From: Cupriavidus campinensis | GTDB lineage: Bacteria; Pseudomonadota; Gammaproteobacteria; Burkholderiales; Burkholderiaceae | DNA: 64,000 nucleotides | Direction: 5' to 3' | NCBI RefSeq assembly: GCF_905397395.1 | Contig: NZ_CAJPVH010000019.1 | Location: 30,176 to 94,175, forward strand | Shown: piece by piece, positions 8,643-18,071 of the stretch | Layout of the letters: each line of letters starts with the position of its first letter | Position numbering within the stretch: the stretch's first letter is position 1 | Made by a program: the position numbers and the translations under genes | Notes under the pieces: generated by a model | What the model was told of the DNA's origin: nothing | The model's input: only the letters and a program-made list of their open reading frames with translations | Databases searched by the model: none

Positions 8643-11024
8643 TCAGCGCTTGAGCTTGGCGAACGCGGCGGCCATGGCGCCGGCCACCTCGGGTTCGCGC
8701 TTGCCGCCGCCGAATCCCTTGCCGCCACCACCGCCACCGCCATGGCCACCGTGGCGCTGGCCGCCCCGGTGCTCGCCGCTCCGGTCGCCACCGGCGCGTG
8801 GCGCAGCCTGGCCCGGCTCGTCGTCCAGACGCATGGTCAGGCCGATGCGGTTGCGCTTGACGTCCACCTCCATCACCTTGACCTTGACGATCTGGCCAGC
8901 CTTGACCACCTCGTGCGCGTCCTTCACGAACTTGGTGGAAAGCGCCGAGATGTGGACCAGACCGTCCTGGTGCACGCCGATGTCCACGAAGGCGCCGAAG
9001 GCGGCCACGTTGGTCACCACGCCTTCGAGCACCATGCCCGGCTGGAGATGCTTGATGTCCTCCACGCCGTCCTGGAACGTCGCGGTCTTGAACTCAGGGC
9101 GCGGGTCGCGGCCCGGCTTCTCGAGTTCGGTCAGGATGTCACGCACGGTCGGCAGGCCGAACGTCTCGTCGGTGAACTGCTGGGCGGTCACGCCGCGCAG
9201 GGCGTCGCGGTTGCCCATCACGTCGGACAGGCCCTTCTTGATGTGATCGAGAATGCGCTGCACCACCGGATACGCTTCCGGGTGGACCGACGAGCGATCC
9301 AGCGGGTTGTCGCCCGTGTTGATGCGCAGGAAGCCGGCGGCCTGCTCGAAGGTCTTGTCGCCCAGGCGCGGCACCTTCTTGAGCGCATCGCGGTTCGGGA
9401 ACGCGCCGTTGGCATCGCGGAATTCGACGATATTGCGCGCCAGCACCGTGTTCAGGCCCGATACGCGGGCCAGCAGCGGGGCGGAGGCGGTGTTCACGTC
9501 CACGCCCACGGCGTTCACGCAGTCTTCCACCACGGCGTCCAGCGCACGTGCCAGCTCGCGCTGGTTCACGTCGTGCTGGTACTGGCCCACGCCGATCGAC
9601 TTCGGATCGATCTTCACGAGTTCAGCCAGCGGGTCCTGCAGGCGGCGGGCGATCGACACCGCGCCGCGCAGCGACACGTCAAGCTCCGGGAACTCCTTGG
9701 CGGCCAGCTCGGAAGCCGAGTAGACCGAGGCGCCGGCCTCGCTGACCACGATCTTGGTCAGCTTCAGTTCCGGGGCGCGCTTCATCAGGTCCTGCACCAG
9801 CTTGTCGGTCTCGCGGCTGGCCGTGCCGTTGCCGATGGAGGCCAGCGCCACGTTGTGCTGTTTCGCCAGGCGGGCCAGTGTGGCCAGCGAGCCTTCCCAG
9901 TCGCGGCGCGGCTCGTGCGGGTAGATCGTGGCGGTGTCCAGCAGCTTGCCGGTATGGTCGACCACGGCGATCTTGCAGCCGGTGCGGATGCCCGGGTCGA
10001 TGCCCATCACTGACTTCGGGCCGGCCGGCGCCGCCAGCAGCAGCTCATGGAGGTTGCGGCCGAAGATCTTGATGGCCTCGTTTTCGGCGGTTTCGCGCAG
10101 CTGCGTCAGCAGTTCGGTCTCGATATGCGGCTGCACCTTCACGCGCCAGCACCAGCGGCACACATCGCCCAGCCACTTGTCAGCCGGGCGGTTCCGGTTC
10201 TCGATGCCCACATGGCGCGCGATCATGCCTTCGCACGGGTGCGGCACCATCGCGTCCTGTTCCTCGCCCAGGCCCAGCTTCACCATCAGCACGCCCGCGT
10301 TGCGGCCGCGGAACAGCGCCAGCGCCCGGTGCGACGGCACGGTGCGGATGGTCTCGCTATAAGCGTAGTAATCGCGGAATTTCTCTTCCTCGGCGCCTTC
10401 CTTGCCTTCCATCACCGTGGAGGCGACCACACCGTGGTTCCACAGGTGCTCGCGCAGCTTGCCTAGCAATTCAGCGGTTTCGCCAAACTGTTCGGAGAGG
10501 ATGTCGCGCGCGCCGTCCAGCGCGGCCTTGACGTCGGGCACGCCGCCGTCGGCGGTGGGGTTGCCGTTGACGAACTTGGCGGCCTCGGCCTGCGGGTCCA
10601 GCGTAGGATCGGCCAGCAGCGCCTGGGCCAGCGGCTCCAGGCCGCATTCGCGGGCGATCTGGGCGCGCGTGCGGCGCTTGGGCTTGTACGGCAGGTACAG
10701 GTCTTCCAGCGTCTGCTTGGTGTCGGCGGCCTCGATGGCGGCGCGCAGCGCGTCGGTCATCTTGCCTTGTTCCTCGATCGACGCCAGGATCGTCGCGCGG
10801 CGGTCTTCCATGTCGCGCAGGTACAGCAGGCGCTCCTCGAGGTTACGCAGTTGCGTATCGTCCAGGTTGTCCGTCACTTCCTTGCGGTAGCGGGCGATGA
10901 ACGGCACGGTGGCGCCTTCGTCCAGCAGCGCGACGGCCGCCGCCACCTGGCGCGGTTGCACGGACAGTTCTGCCGCGATGAGCGACACAATCTTTTGCGA
11001 GACGGAAGCAGGCAAGTTGGACAT
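8643..11024 (-). CDS. tex: Tex family RNA-binding transcription accessory protein
   Basis: Cytoplasmic nucleic-acid-binding protein of 793 residues (E. coli YhgF/Tex is about 770). It shows the N-terminal helical region, a YqgF/RNase H-like centre ([18 protein letters not shown]), helix-hairpin-helix elements ([25 protein letters not shown] is the start of that part) and a C-terminal S1 domain ([20 protein letters not shown]). After S1 comes a Gly/His/Arg-rich tail of about 45 residues, common in Burkholderiaceae RNA-binding proteins. The frame is open 17 codons further upstream, but the ATG at 11024 gives the normal [10 protein letters not shown] start. Confidence 0.95.
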   Translation of the reverse strand: MSNLPASVSQKIVSLIAAELSVQPRQVAAAVALLDEGATVPFIARYRKEVTDNLDDTQLRNLEERLLYLRDMEDRRATILASIEEQGKMTDALRAAIEAADTKQTLEDLYLPYKPKRRTRAQIARECGLEPLAQALLADPTLDPQAEAAKFVNGNPTADGGVPDVKAALDGARDILSEQFGETAELLGKLREHLWNHGVVASTVMEGKEGAEEEKFRDYYAYSETIRTVPSHRALALFRGRNAGVLMVKLGLGEEQDAMVPHPCEGMIARHVGIENRNRPADKWLGDVCRWCWRVKVQPHIETELLTQLRETAENEAIKIFGRNLHELLLAAPAGPKSVMGIDPGIRTGCKIAVVDHTGKLLDTATIYPHEPRRDWEGSLATLARLAKQHNVALASIGNGTASRETDKLVQDLMKRAPELKLTKIVVSEAGASVYSASELAAKEFPELDVSLRGAVSIARRLQDPLAELVKIDPKSIGVGQYQHDVNQRELARALDAVVEDCVNAVGVDVNTASAPLLARVSGLNTVLARNIVEFRDANGAFPNRDALKKVPRLGDKTFEQAAGFLRINTGDNPLDRSSVHPEAYPVVQRILDHIKKGLSDVMGNRDALRGVTAQQFTDETFGLPTVRDILTELEKPGRDPRPEFKTATFQDGVEDIKHLQPGMVLEGVVTNVAAFGAFVDIGVHQDGLVHISALSTKFVKDAHEVVKAGQIVKVKVMEVDVKRNRIGLTMRLDDEPGQAAPRAGGDRSGEHRGGQRHGGHGGGGGGGKGFGGGKREPEVAGAMAAAFAKLKR

Positions 11025-11164
11025 CGGGAAACTAGTCGGTCGAAAGCGGGGCATTTTGCCACAAGCGCAGGGCACTGCCGGTGACGGGAAGACGGCTTTT
11101 CACGTGCCTGTTCCGCGACACCGCCCCCGCGCACCCCGCCAGCCCCGTGCCAGCCTGGCTTCGG

Positions 11165-11186
11165 CCCCACCCCAGCCCCACCCCAG
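11165..11186. repeat. Two tandem copies of CCCCACCCCAG
   Basis: Exact 11-base direct repeat in the gap between the divergent tex and secreted-protein genes. It is likely simple-sequence drift in C-rich DNA. Confidence 0.6.
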
Positions 11187-11216
11187 CCCCGGATCGGACA
11201 CATGTTGCAACGTTTG

Positions 11217-11251
11217 CCGGTGGGGCTGACAAGCCCCCCGGATGCTAGAAT
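11217..11251 (+). promoter_or_regulatory. Hairpin and extended -10 element directly ahead of the gene at 11258
   Basis: A dyad GGGGCT/AGCCCC (11222-11227, 11232-11237) is followed at once by TGCTAGAAT (11243-11251), an extended -10 with TG one base before TAGAAT. No good -35 was found. Transcription from it would start about at the ATG. Confidence 0.45.
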
Positions 11252-11257
11252 TCGGCC

Positions 11258-11977
11258 ATGATCGTCAAGCCCCGTTCGGCCGCCGTGGCCCATCTCGTCT
11301 CCACCCCCGTCCTTGCCGCAATGTGCGCCGCCTGCTTGCTGGCCGCGCCGGCCCTTGCGCAGACCAGGAACCCGCCCCCGCGCGACTTCGAGGCCGAGCG
11401 CAAGGCGATTGGCGACTCCCGCGCGTGGACCAATTACCGCTTCGCCGAGGCCGAACGTGCCTGCTACAGCAAGTTCCTCGTGAACCGCTGCATCGACCAG
11501 GCCAAGGACGTGCAGCGCGATGAACTCCACGTGCTGCGCGCCAAGGAACTGGAAGTGGGCGATGCCGAACGTGCCTGGAAGGCCGCCGAGCGCGACCGCG
11601 AGCAGGCGCTGCGCCAGGCCGAGTACGAGGCCGGCCAGCCGGGCCGCGCCGCCAACGAGGCCGCCAGCCGTGCCTCCTACGACCGCAAGCAGCAGGAACA
11701 GGCGCTGCGCGACGCCCAGCAGGGCGCCGACGCGCCCCAGCGCGCCGCCAACGCCGAGAAGTACAACCAGAAGCAGTCCGACTTCGACGCCAAGATGAAC
11801 GAGGCGCGCCAGAAGGGCGCCGACCAGGCCCGCCAGCGACAGGAAAACACGCGGGCCTACCAGCAGAAGCAGGCGGACGCCGCCCAGCGCCAGAAGGACC
11901 TCGACGAGCGCCGCGCCAATGCCGAGGAAAAGAAAAAGCAGGGCCAGGGTTCCACCCCGAGCCCGTTCGGGTTCTGA
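11258..11977 (+). CDS. Secreted coiled-coil protein of unknown function
   Basis: 239 residues. An N-terminal signal peptide ends about at APALAQ (residue 35). The mature protein starts TRNPPPRDFEAERKAIGDSR and contains two cysteines (CYSKFLVNRCIDQAKD). From about residue 90 onward it is a long, highly charged helical region rich in Ala, Gln, Arg, Lys and Glu (ERDREQALRQAEYEAGQ) that should form a coiled coil, ending in a short PSPFGF tail. It is likely periplasmic. I recognise no named family. A -10-like element ends 6 bases before the ATG, so the mRNA may be leaderless or the true start may be the in-frame GTG at 11285. Confidence 0.8.
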   Translation: MIVKPRSAAVAHLVSTPVLAAMCAACLLAAPALAQTRNPPPRDFEAERKAIGDSRAWTNYRFAEAERACYSKFLVNRCIDQAKDVQRDELHVLRAKELEVGDAERAWKAAERDREQALRQAEYEAGQPGRAANEAASRASYDRKQQEQALRDAQQGADAPQRAANAEKYNQKQSDFDAKMNEARQKGADQARQRQENTRAYQQKQADAAQRQKDLDERRANAEEKKKQGQGSTPSPFGF

Positions 11978-12034
11978 CCGGCGTGACAGCGCAGGCTGTC
12001 GGCGCCGGCCGGACGATCCACGGGGAGCCGCTAC

Positions 12035-12238
12035 ATGGATGAGAATCTCAACACACTGGCGCGGCAGATCATCGAACTGCAAATCGAGCATCGCGATCTC
12101 GATTTCCTGATCGATCACCTGTCCGAGGACGCCGCCCACGACGAACTTCAGCTGCGCCGACTCAAGAAGCGCCGGCTCAAGCTCAAGGACGCCATCACGC
12201 TGTTGCAGCTTCAGCTCGAGCCGGACGTACCGGCCTGA
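12035..12238 (+). CDS. Small DUF465 (YdcH-like) protein
   Basis: 67-residue soluble peptide with the DUF465/YdcH pattern: a first helix with EHRDLDFLIDHL and a second with LRRLKKRRLKLKDAI, together predicted as an antiparallel helical hairpin. The family is widespread in proteobacteria and its role is unknown. It starts 57 bases after the preceding secreted protein and ends 48 bases before the helicase gene on the same strand, so the three could be co-transcribed. Confidence 0.88.
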   Translation: MDENLNTLARQIIELQIEHRDLDFLIDHLSEDAAHDELQLRRLKKRRLKLKDAITLLQLQLEPDVPA

Positions 12239-12286
12239 TTTCCCGCAGGCGCGCCCCACGCGCCACGCCTTTGCAGAAAGCCCATT

Positions 12287-14512
12287 TTGTCTGAACCGAC
12301 CGACGACGCGCTTCCCGAATCCGCCGAAACGCCATCCCCTGAAGCGCTGCCGCAGGACGACCACACCTCGCTGAACGAGGCGGTGGCGGCGGCATCGGCC
12401 AACCAGGCGGCCACGCAGGCGGCGCAGCTGGCGACGATCTTCGCCGATACCGGCACGCTGGCCACCGGCATCCCCGGCTACCGGCCGCGCGCGTCCCAGC
12501 AGAAGATGGCCGAGGCCGTGGCGGGCGCTATCGCCCAGAACGACTCGGTGATCGTCGAGGCGGGCACGGGTACGGGCAAGACCTTTGCCTACCTCGTCCC
12601 GGCGATGCTGTGGGGTGGCAAGGTGATCCTGTCCACGGGCACCAAGAACCTCCAGGACCAGCTGTTCCTGCGCGACATTCCCACGGTGCGCAAGGCGCTG
12701 AACGTGCCGATTTCGGTCTCGCTGCTCAAGGGGCGTTCCAACTACCTGTGCCACTACCACCTCGAGCGCGCGCAGGCCAATGGCCGGCTGGCGTCGAAAC
12801 AGGACGCGGCGTGGCTGCGTGACATCGGCCGCTTCGCCAAGACCACCACCTCGGGCGACAAGGCCGAACTGGCCGCCGTGCCCGAGAACGCGCCGGTCTG
12901 GCAGCTCGTGACGTCCACGCGCGACAACTGCCTCGGCAGCGAGTGCCCGCAGTACAAGGAGTGCTTTGTGATGCGCGCCCGCAAGGAGGCGCAGCAGGCC
13001 GACGTGGTGGTGGTGAACCATCACCTGTTTTTTGCCGATGTGGTGCTGCGCGACACCGGCATGGCCGAATTGCTACCCGCCGCCAACACGGTGATCTTCG
13101 ACGAAGCCCACCAGTTGCCGGAAACCGCGACGCTGTTCTTCGGCGAAACGCTTTCCACCAGCCAGCTGCTGGAACTGGCGCGCGACACCGTGGCGGAAGG
13201 GCTCTCCCATGCGCGCGATGCCGTGGACTGGGTGGCGCTCGGTGGTCCGCTGGAACGCGCCGCGCGCGACCTGCGGCTGGCCTTCGGCAAGGACAACCTG
13301 CGGCTGGCGCTGGGCCAGATCGAATCCGACCCGCGCACGCGCGAGCCGTTCTTCGAGACGCTCGACGCGCTGGACAGCGCGCTGTCGGATTTTGTCGAGG
13401 CGCTGGAAAGCCAGGCCGAACGCGCGGAGTCGCTCGAACAGTGCCACCGCCGGGCGGTGGAACTGGCCCAGCGGCTGGCGGCCTGGCGCGACGACCGCGT
13501 GGCGCCGGCGCCCGCCCCGGCCGCGCCGGCAGACGCCAGTGGGGAAGGTGAGGGCGATGGCGGGGACGATGGAAAGCTGCCGCCGGTACCCGTGTCACTG
13601 GGCCCGGAGACTGTGCGCTGGGTCGAGGTGTTCTCGCACACCGTGCAACTGCATCGCACGCCGCTGTCCATCGCACCGATCTTCACGCGCCAGCGCGAGG
13701 GCCAGCCGCGCGCCTGGGTTTTCACCTCGGCCACGCTGTCCGTGAAGGGCAACTTCACCCACTACGCGGCCCAGCTCGGTCTGGACAAGGACCGCTCGCT
13801 GACGCTGCCAAGCCCGTTCGATTACGCGAAGCAGGGCCTGCTCTACGTGCCGCGCAACATGCCGGCGCCGCAGTCGCCCCAGTTCACCGAGGCGGTGGTC
13901 CATGAGGCGATGCCACTGATCGAGGCCGCCGGCGGACGCACCTTCCTGCTCTGCACCACGCTGCGCGCGGTGCAGAAGGCATCGGACATGCTGTACGACC
14001 TGTTTGCCGAGCGCGGGCTGAACCTGCCGCTGCTGGTGCAGGGCCAGGCGAGCCGGACCGAGTTGCTGGATCGCTTCCGGCAACTCGGCAACGCGGTGCT
14101 GGTCGGCAGCCAGAGCTTCTGGGAAGGGGTGGATGTGCGCGGCGAAGCGCTGTCGCTGGTCATCATCGACAAGCTGCCCTTCGCCCCGCCCGACGACCCG
14201 GTGCTGGCCGCCCGGATGGAGGTGCTGCAGAAGAAGGGCCTCAGTCCATTCGCGGTGCACCAGTTGCCGCACGCGGTCATCACGCTGAAGCAGGGCGCGG
14301 GGCGACTGATCCGCTCCGAGTCCGACCGGGGCGTGCTGGCGATCTGCGACACCCGGCTCGTGGAAAAGCCCTATGGCCGCCAGATCTGGCAGAGCCTGCC
14401 GCCGTTCACGCGCACCCGGGAGGCAGACACCGTGATCCGCTTCCTGGAGGGATTGCGGAAGGCGGGGCCAGAGTCAGAGCCGGAGCCAGAGCAGGCGCCG
14501 GCGGACGAATAA
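12287..14512 (+). CDS. dinG: DinG/YoaA-type iron-sulfur ATP-dependent DNA helicase
   Basis: Superfamily 2 helicase of the XPD/DinG class, 741 residues, which unwinds DNA 5' to 3' during repair. It has Walker A EAGTGTGKTFAYLVP (about residue 90), the iron-sulfur cysteines in LCHYH and NCLGSECPQYKECF, DEAH in IFDEAHQLPE, and C-terminal helicase motifs SQSFWEGVDVRG and GAGRLIRSESDRG. An acidic Gly/Ala-rich linker near residues 410-425 (ASGEGEGDGGDDGK) is an insertion. The start is a TTG at 12287 preceded by AGAAAG; no ATG or GTG fits, because motif I is near. A bidirectional terminator follows directly. Confidence 0.9.
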   Translation: MSEPTDDALPESAETPSPEALPQDDHTSLNEAVAAASANQAATQAAQLATIFADTGTLATGIPGYRPRASQQKMAEAVAGAIAQNDSVIVEAGTGTGKTFAYLVPAMLWGGKVILSTGTKNLQDQLFLRDIPTVRKALNVPISVSLLKGRSNYLCHYHLERAQANGRLASKQDAAWLRDIGRFAKTTTSGDKAELAAVPENAPVWQLVTSTRDNCLGSECPQYKECFVMRARKEAQQADVVVVNHHLFFADVVLRDTGMAELLPAANTVIFDEAHQLPETATLFFGETLSTSQLLELARDTVAEGLSHARDAVDWVALGGPLERAARDLRLAFGKDNLRLALGQIESDPRTREPFFETLDALDSALSDFVEALESQAERAESLEQCHRRAVELAQRLAAWRDDRVAPAPAPAAPADASGEGEGDGGDDGKLPPVPVSLGPETVRWVEVFSHTVQLHRTPLSIAPIFTRQREGQPRAWVFTSATLSVKGNFTHYAAQLGLDKDRSLTLPSPFDYAKQGLLYVPRNMPAPQSPQFTEAVVHEAMPLIEAAGGRTFLLCTTLRAVQKASDMLYDLFAERGLNLPLLVQGQASRTELLDRFRQLGNAVLVGSQSFWEGVDVRGEALSLVIIDKLPFAPPDDPVLAARMEVLQKKGLSPFAVHQLPHAVITLKQGAGRLIRSESDRGVLAICDTRLVEKPYGRQIWQSLPPFTRTREADTVIRFLEGLRKAGPESEPEPEQAPADE

Positions 14513-14521
14513 GGGCAATAA

Positions 14522-14549
14522 AAAACCCGACGGGATCGTCGGGTTTTTT
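14522..14549. terminator. Bidirectional terminator between dinG and bamD
   Basis: 11-bp stem (14522-14532 with 14537-14547), GGAT loop, an A-run on the left and a T-run on the right, so it can stop transcription from both convergent genes. Confidence 0.93.
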
Positions 14550-14567
14550 ATTGGCTGCGGGCGCGTC

Positions 14568-15398
14568 TCAGAACACTTCCCACCAGGACTTGTCTTTCCG
14601 GCGCGCGCCGTACTTCACGAAGTCGCTGTCCGGATAGTTGCGCTCCATCACGCGGGCCGCGTCATCGCGCAGATCCTTCATGCCCAGCGAATCGTACGAG
14701 CGCACCATGATGTACAGCGCTTCCTCGTTGGCCGGCGCGCCGTCGTAGTCCTTCAGCGCCTGCTGGGCCCGGTTCACGGCCGCCAGGTAGGCGCCGCGGC
14801 GATAGTAATAGCGGGCGGCATGCACTTCATGCTGGGCCAGCGCATTGACGATGTACTGCATCCGCAGCGTCGCGTCCGGCGCGTACTTGCTGTCCGGGTA
14901 GCGCGTGATCAGGATCTGGAAAGCGTCGTAGGCGGCACGCGCGGCTTTCGGGTCGCGTTCGCTCAGGTCCTGGCCCGAGAAGCGGCCCAGCCAGCCCAGG
15001 TTGTCGTTGAAGTTGATCAGGCCCTTGAGGTAGTAGGCGTAATCAATGTTGGGATGGCTCGGGTGCAGCTGGATGAAGCGGTCGACGGCGGCCAGCGCGG
15101 CGGCAGTCTCGCCATCCTTGTAGTTGGCGAACGCGGTGTCGATCTGCGCCTGCTGGGCGTAGCGGCCGAACGGGTAGCGGCCTTCCAGCTTTTCATAGAG
15201 CTTGACGGCGCGTGTATAGTCGCCGCCATCCAGCGCATCCTTGGCTTCCGAATATAATTTGTTCGCCGACCAGCCGGCCGTTTCGTCGGGCTGGTCGCCA
15301 AGCAGGCCGCATGCAGACAGCATGACGCAGCCGCCTGCGAGCAAAATCGCTCCAAATCTCGCGCGCCAGTTCGCGCGTTTCATGCTCTGCAATTGCAT
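14568..15398 (-). CDS. bamD: Outer membrane assembly lipoprotein BamD (ComL)
   Basis: Essential lipoprotein of the BAM complex, which inserts beta-barrels into the outer membrane. 276 residues with a lipoprotein signal peptide ending in MLSAC (lipidated Cys at residue 30), followed by TPR-type repeats ([58 protein letters not shown]). The start at 15398 has ACAGG about 7 bases upstream; the internal Met at 15383 would also leave an intact signal peptide. It diverges from rluD with only 17 bases between start codons. A perfect TATAAT in the correct orientation lies at 15440-15435. Confidence 0.96.
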   Translation of the reverse strand: MQLQSMKRANWRARFGAILLAGGCVMLSACGLLGDQPDETAGWSANKLYSEAKDALDGGDYTRAVKLYEKLEGRYPFGRYAQQAQIDTAFANYKDGETAAALAAVDRFIQLHPSHPNIDYAYYLKGLINFNDNLGWLGRFSGQDLSERDPKAARAAYDAFQILITRYPDSKYAPDATLRMQYIVNALAQHEVHAARYYYRRGAYLAAVNRAQQALKDYDGAPANEEALYIMVRSYDSLGMKDLRDDAARVMERNYPDSDFVKYGARRKDKSWWEVF

Positions 15399-15415
15399 TG
15401 GGCAACCTGTTCCGG

Positions 15416-16651
15416 ATGAAAAATAGCGTCAAGCATTATAGCCCAAGCCCTAAGGCCGAAAACGGTCCGGCGAACGATTCCCCGGCGGATCTCGATTCCC
15501 CGCTGGATGCCGACGATTTCAATGACGATCTCGGCGATGTCAGCGATCTCGGCGAAACCGGTGGCGCGGTGATGGCCACGCCCGCCACCGCCGTGGATCA
15601 GCCGCCTTTAACTCTAGAAGTGGATAGTGCATCACATGGCGAGCGGCTCGACAAACTGCTCGCGCGGCATTTCAGTGAATTCTCGCGCAGCCGCATCCAG
15701 CAATGGATCGAGGAAGGCGCCGTGCGGGTGGATGGCGAGCCGAGCCGCGCCAAGGCTTCGGTCCAGATGGGCCAGCAGATCGAGATCCAGCCGCAGGTTG
15801 CGCCGGAGTCCCTCGCCTTCACGGCGGAGGACGTGCCGCTGGACGTGGTGTTCGAGGACGCCACGCTGCTCGTCATCAACAAGTCGGCCGGGCTGGTCGT
15901 GCATCCGGCCGCCGGTAACTGGAGCGGTACGGTGCTCAACGGCCTGCTGCACCGCGACCCGGCCGCGCGCCAACTGCCGCGCGCCGGTATCGTGCATCGG
16001 CTGGACAAGGAAACCTCGGGCCTGATGGTCGTCGCCCGTACGCTTACCGCGCAGACCGACCTCGTGCGCCAGCTGGCCGCCCGGACCGTCAAGCGCACCT
16101 ACCTCGCGCTGGTCTGGGGCGAGACGCCGGACGAGGGCACCATCGACGCGCCGATCGGCCGCGACCCGCGCGAGCGTACCCGCATGGCCATCGTCCATAC
16201 CAATAGCGGCAAGCCGTCGCGCACGCACTTCAAGACGCTGGGCACGGTGCCGCTGGGCCGCGGCAAGGTGTCGATGGTGATGTGCCAGCTCGAAACCGGC
16301 CGCACGCACCAGATCCGCGTGCATTTCGAGTCGATCGGCCATCCGCTGGTGGGCGACCCGGTCTACCACAAGGCCACCAAGCGCGGCCAGCGCCCGGCCA
16401 TCCGCGTGACGCTGCCGGTGCCGTTCGAGCGCCAGGCACTGCATGCGTACAAGCTGGGACTGGTGCATCCGGAGACCGGGCGCAAGGTGTCCTGGGAGGC
16501 CGAGCCGCCCGAGGACATGCAGGACCTGATCGAGGCGCTCGACTTCGAAGGCTACGCGGCGCGGCAGCTCGAGGACGACGATGACGACTTCGATGACGAT
16601 GACGACCACGACGTCGAGATCATCTACGTGAAGGATGACGATGACGATTGA
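15416..16651 (+). CDS. rluD: Ribosomal large subunit pseudouridine synthase RluD
   Basis: Makes pseudouridines in helix 69 of 23S rRNA (positions 1911, 1915 and 1917 in E. coli). An S4 RNA-binding domain ([24 protein letters not shown]) is followed by the catalytic core with [19 protein letters not shown], where the Asp of HRLD is the catalytic residue, and by the [10 protein letters not shown] motif. At 411 residues it is about 85 longer than E. coli RluD. The extra length is an acidic N-terminal stretch of about 60 residues and a C-terminal tail of almost pure Asp. The ATG at 15416 is preferred over the TTG at 15398; the in-frame ATG at 15571 is a possible later start. Its end overlaps pgeF by 17 bases. 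Confidence 0.93.
   Translation: MKNSVKHYSPSPKAENGPANDSPADLDSPLDADDFNDDLGDVSDLGETGGAVMATPATAVDQPPLTLEVDSASHGERLDKLLARHFSEFSRSRIQQWIEEGAVRVDGEPSRAKASVQMGQQIEIQPQVAPESLAFTAEDVPLDVVFEDATLLVINKSAGLVVHPAAGNWSGTVLNGLLHRDPAARQLPRAGIVHRLDKETSGLMVVARTLTAQTDLVRQLAARTVKRTYLALVWGETPDEGTIDAPIGRDPRERTRMAIVHTNSGKPSRTHFKTLGTVPLGRGKVSMVMCQLETGRTHQIRVHFESIGHPLVGDPVYHKATKRGQRPAIRVTLPVPFERQALHAYKLGLVHPETGRKVSWEAEPPEDMQDLIEALDFEGYAARQLEDDDDDFDDDDDHDVEIIYVKDDDDD
15435..15440 (-). promoter_or_regulatory. -10 element (TATAAT) for bamD
   Basis: Exact TATAAT on the minus strand, 37 bases upstream of the bamD ATG and inside the first codons of rluD. No good -35 hexamer is found 16-18 bases further upstream. Confidence 0.5.
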
Positions 16652-17441
16652 GCGGCAATCCGGCTGGATCGTGCCGGACTGGCCGGCGCCGGCCCGCGTG
16701 CGGGCGCTGTCCACGACCCGCCAGGGCGGCGTGAGCGTCGGCCCCTACGGGCTGGCCGATGGCAGCCCGGGCGGGCTCAATCTCGGTACGCATGTGGGGG
16801 ACGACCCGTCCGCCGTGGCGGAGAACCGTCGTCGGCTGGCAGCGCATTTGCCTGCCATGCCGCGCTGGCTGGAGCAGGTTCACGGCTGTGCCGTGGCGAC
16901 CGCCGATGGGATGGAAGGCGGGGAGGGCGGCGTGCCGCGTGCCGACGCCAGCATCGCCACCACCCCCGGCCATGTCTGCGCGATCATGACGGCGGACTGC
17001 CTGCCGGTGTTGCTGTGCGATGCGGCGGGCACGGTGGTCGGCGCCGCCCATGCCGGCTGGCGCGGGCTCTGCGACGGCGTGATCGAGGCCACCCTGGCAC
17101 GCATGGCCGCGCAGGCAGGCCCTGGTTCGGAGTGGCTGGCTTGGCTGGGCCCGGCTATCGGCCCATCGGCGTTCGAAGTGGGCGTCGAGGTCCGGGAAGC
17201 ATTCCTGGCCCAGGCCCGCGAGGCGGAGCGGCCGGCTGTCGAGGCGGCATTCCGCCCTGGCGCGCCGGGCAAGTATTGGGCCGACCTGTACGCGCTGGCC
17301 CGTACCCGGCTGGCGCGCGCCGGCTGCACGCGCGTCTACGGCGGCGATGCCTGCACCGTGGCCGACGCGGCGCGTTTCTATTCCTATCGCCGCGACCGTA
17401 TCACGGGCCGCATGGCCACGCTGGTCTGGCTAGCGGCCTGA
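16635..17441 (+). CDS. pgeF: Polyphenol oxidase / purine nucleoside phosphorylase family protein (YfiH, PgeF)
   Basis: Cytoplasmic zinc enzyme of the YfiH (DUF152) family, 268 residues. Members have been assigned laccase-like, purine-nucleoside-processing and peptidoglycan-editing roles. Family motifs seen are LEQVHG (about residue 80), [24 protein letters not shown] and [13 protein letters not shown]; the two His and one Cys that bind zinc are in these segments. The start at 16635 lies inside the rluD tail; the next ATG, two codons later, is equally possible. The rluD-pgeF pair is common in proteobacteria. Confidence 0.92.
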   Translation: MTMTIERQSGWIVPDWPAPARVRALSTTRQGGVSVGPYGLADGSPGGLNLGTHVGDDPSAVAENRRRLAAHLPAMPRWLEQVHGCAVATADGMEGGEGGVPRADASIATTPGHVCAIMTADCLPVLLCDAAGTVVGAAHAGWRGLCDGVIEATLARMAAQAGPGSEWLAWLGPAIGPSAFEVGVEVREAFLAQAREAERPAVEAAFRPGAPGKYWADLYALARTRLARAGCTRVYGGDACTVADAARFYSYRRDRITGRMATLVWLAA

Positions 17442-17693
17442 CGCGTCAGCTTCCTCCACGGGCTTCGGCCCGGCCTGCCCGGCGGGTCGTTTGGCTGCCC
17501 GTTCTGCTGCACGTTCGGCGGCCTCGCGCGCCTGGCGCCTGCGCCGCCGGCCGGGCGTTCCCATGATGTAGACGACGATCGATACCGGCGCCACGCCGTA
17601 GCACAGGAACGTGGCCACCCCGGCCACGAGGTTCGTCTCGGTAATCGACATCATCAGGGCTACGTAGATCCAGCCGATTGCGACGATATACAT
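17430..17693 (-). CDS. Small two-helix membrane protein of unknown function
   Basis: 87 residues: two hydrophobic helices (about residues 1-17 and 22-45) and a very basic, Ala/Glu/Arg-rich cytoplasmic-type tail (GRRRRRQAREAAERAAERAAKR). The frame is open further upstream but the ATG at 17693 begins the hydrophobic part, with AAAGAG about 12 bases before it. It converges on pgeF with a 12-base overlap of the 3' ends and diverges from phaC. I do not recognise a functional family. Confidence 0.72.
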   Translation of the reverse strand: MYIVAIGWIYVALMMSITETNLVAGVATFLCYGVAPVSIVVYIMGTPGRRRRRQAREAAERAAERAAKRPAGQAGPKPVEEADASGR

Positions 17694-17783
17694 CAGGCGT
17701 TCATCTCTTTCTGTTAAAAGTACGGTGCCGTCACGTGGCGGCCGGAAACGGCCCCCGGACTGCCCGCGAACCCGCCTCAGGCT

Positions 17784-17795
17784 TACCGTCCGGTA
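17784..17795. promoter_or_regulatory. Short perfect dyad TACCG-TC-CGGTA
   Basis: A 5-2-5 inverted repeat in the gap between the small membrane gene and phaC. It could be an operator for the leftward gene; the short length leaves chance open. Confidence 0.3.
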
Positions 17796-17827
17796 GGTCG
17801 GGGATGCGTTTCCCGCACGCGCGTTCG

Positions 17828-17847
17828 CAATGCGGAATTCCGCATTG
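17828..17847. promoter_or_regulatory. 20-bp perfect palindrome overlapping the phaC -35
   Basis: CAATGCGGAATTCCGCATTG reads the same on both strands. It ends inside the TTGACA of the phaC promoter. The CAATG/CATTG half-sites reappear as a second dyad (17858-17862 and 17871-17875) across the -10. This is a strong candidate operator. Confidence 0.6.
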
Positions 17848-17874
17848 ACAGCGTCTACATTGCAAGGCAACAAT
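17845..17874 (+). promoter_or_regulatory. phaC promoter, TTGACA-N18-AACAAT
   Basis: The -35 TTGACA (17845-17850) and -10 AACAAT (17869-17874) are separated by 18 bases. From memory this is the same hexamer pair and spacing reported for the C. necator phaCAB promoter. The transcript would start near 17881, leaving a leader of about 190 bases before phaC. The rest of the 17694-18071 gap holds no gene that I can support. Confidence 0.8.
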
Positions 17875-18071
17875 GCCTTCAAATGTATCGGAACCGAGGA
17901 AGTTCTCCAGGGTTTCGCCGGCAAGCATAGCGTATGACCTGGCGCCGCCGATGCGGCGTCCCGGTCTGGGTGACCAGATTACCCAGAGGCGCAACCCGGA
18001 TTCGGGGCGGGTCGGGAGACAGTTACCCCGAGCCCGTCTTCACATCACGACGGCAGAGAGACGAATACATC

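Noticed and set aside
17934..18071. In-frame N-terminal extension of PhaC by 46 codons
   Set aside because: The ATG at 18072 matches the known start [10 protein letters not shown] and follows a purine-rich AGAGAGA site; the upstream part has no PhaC resemblance.
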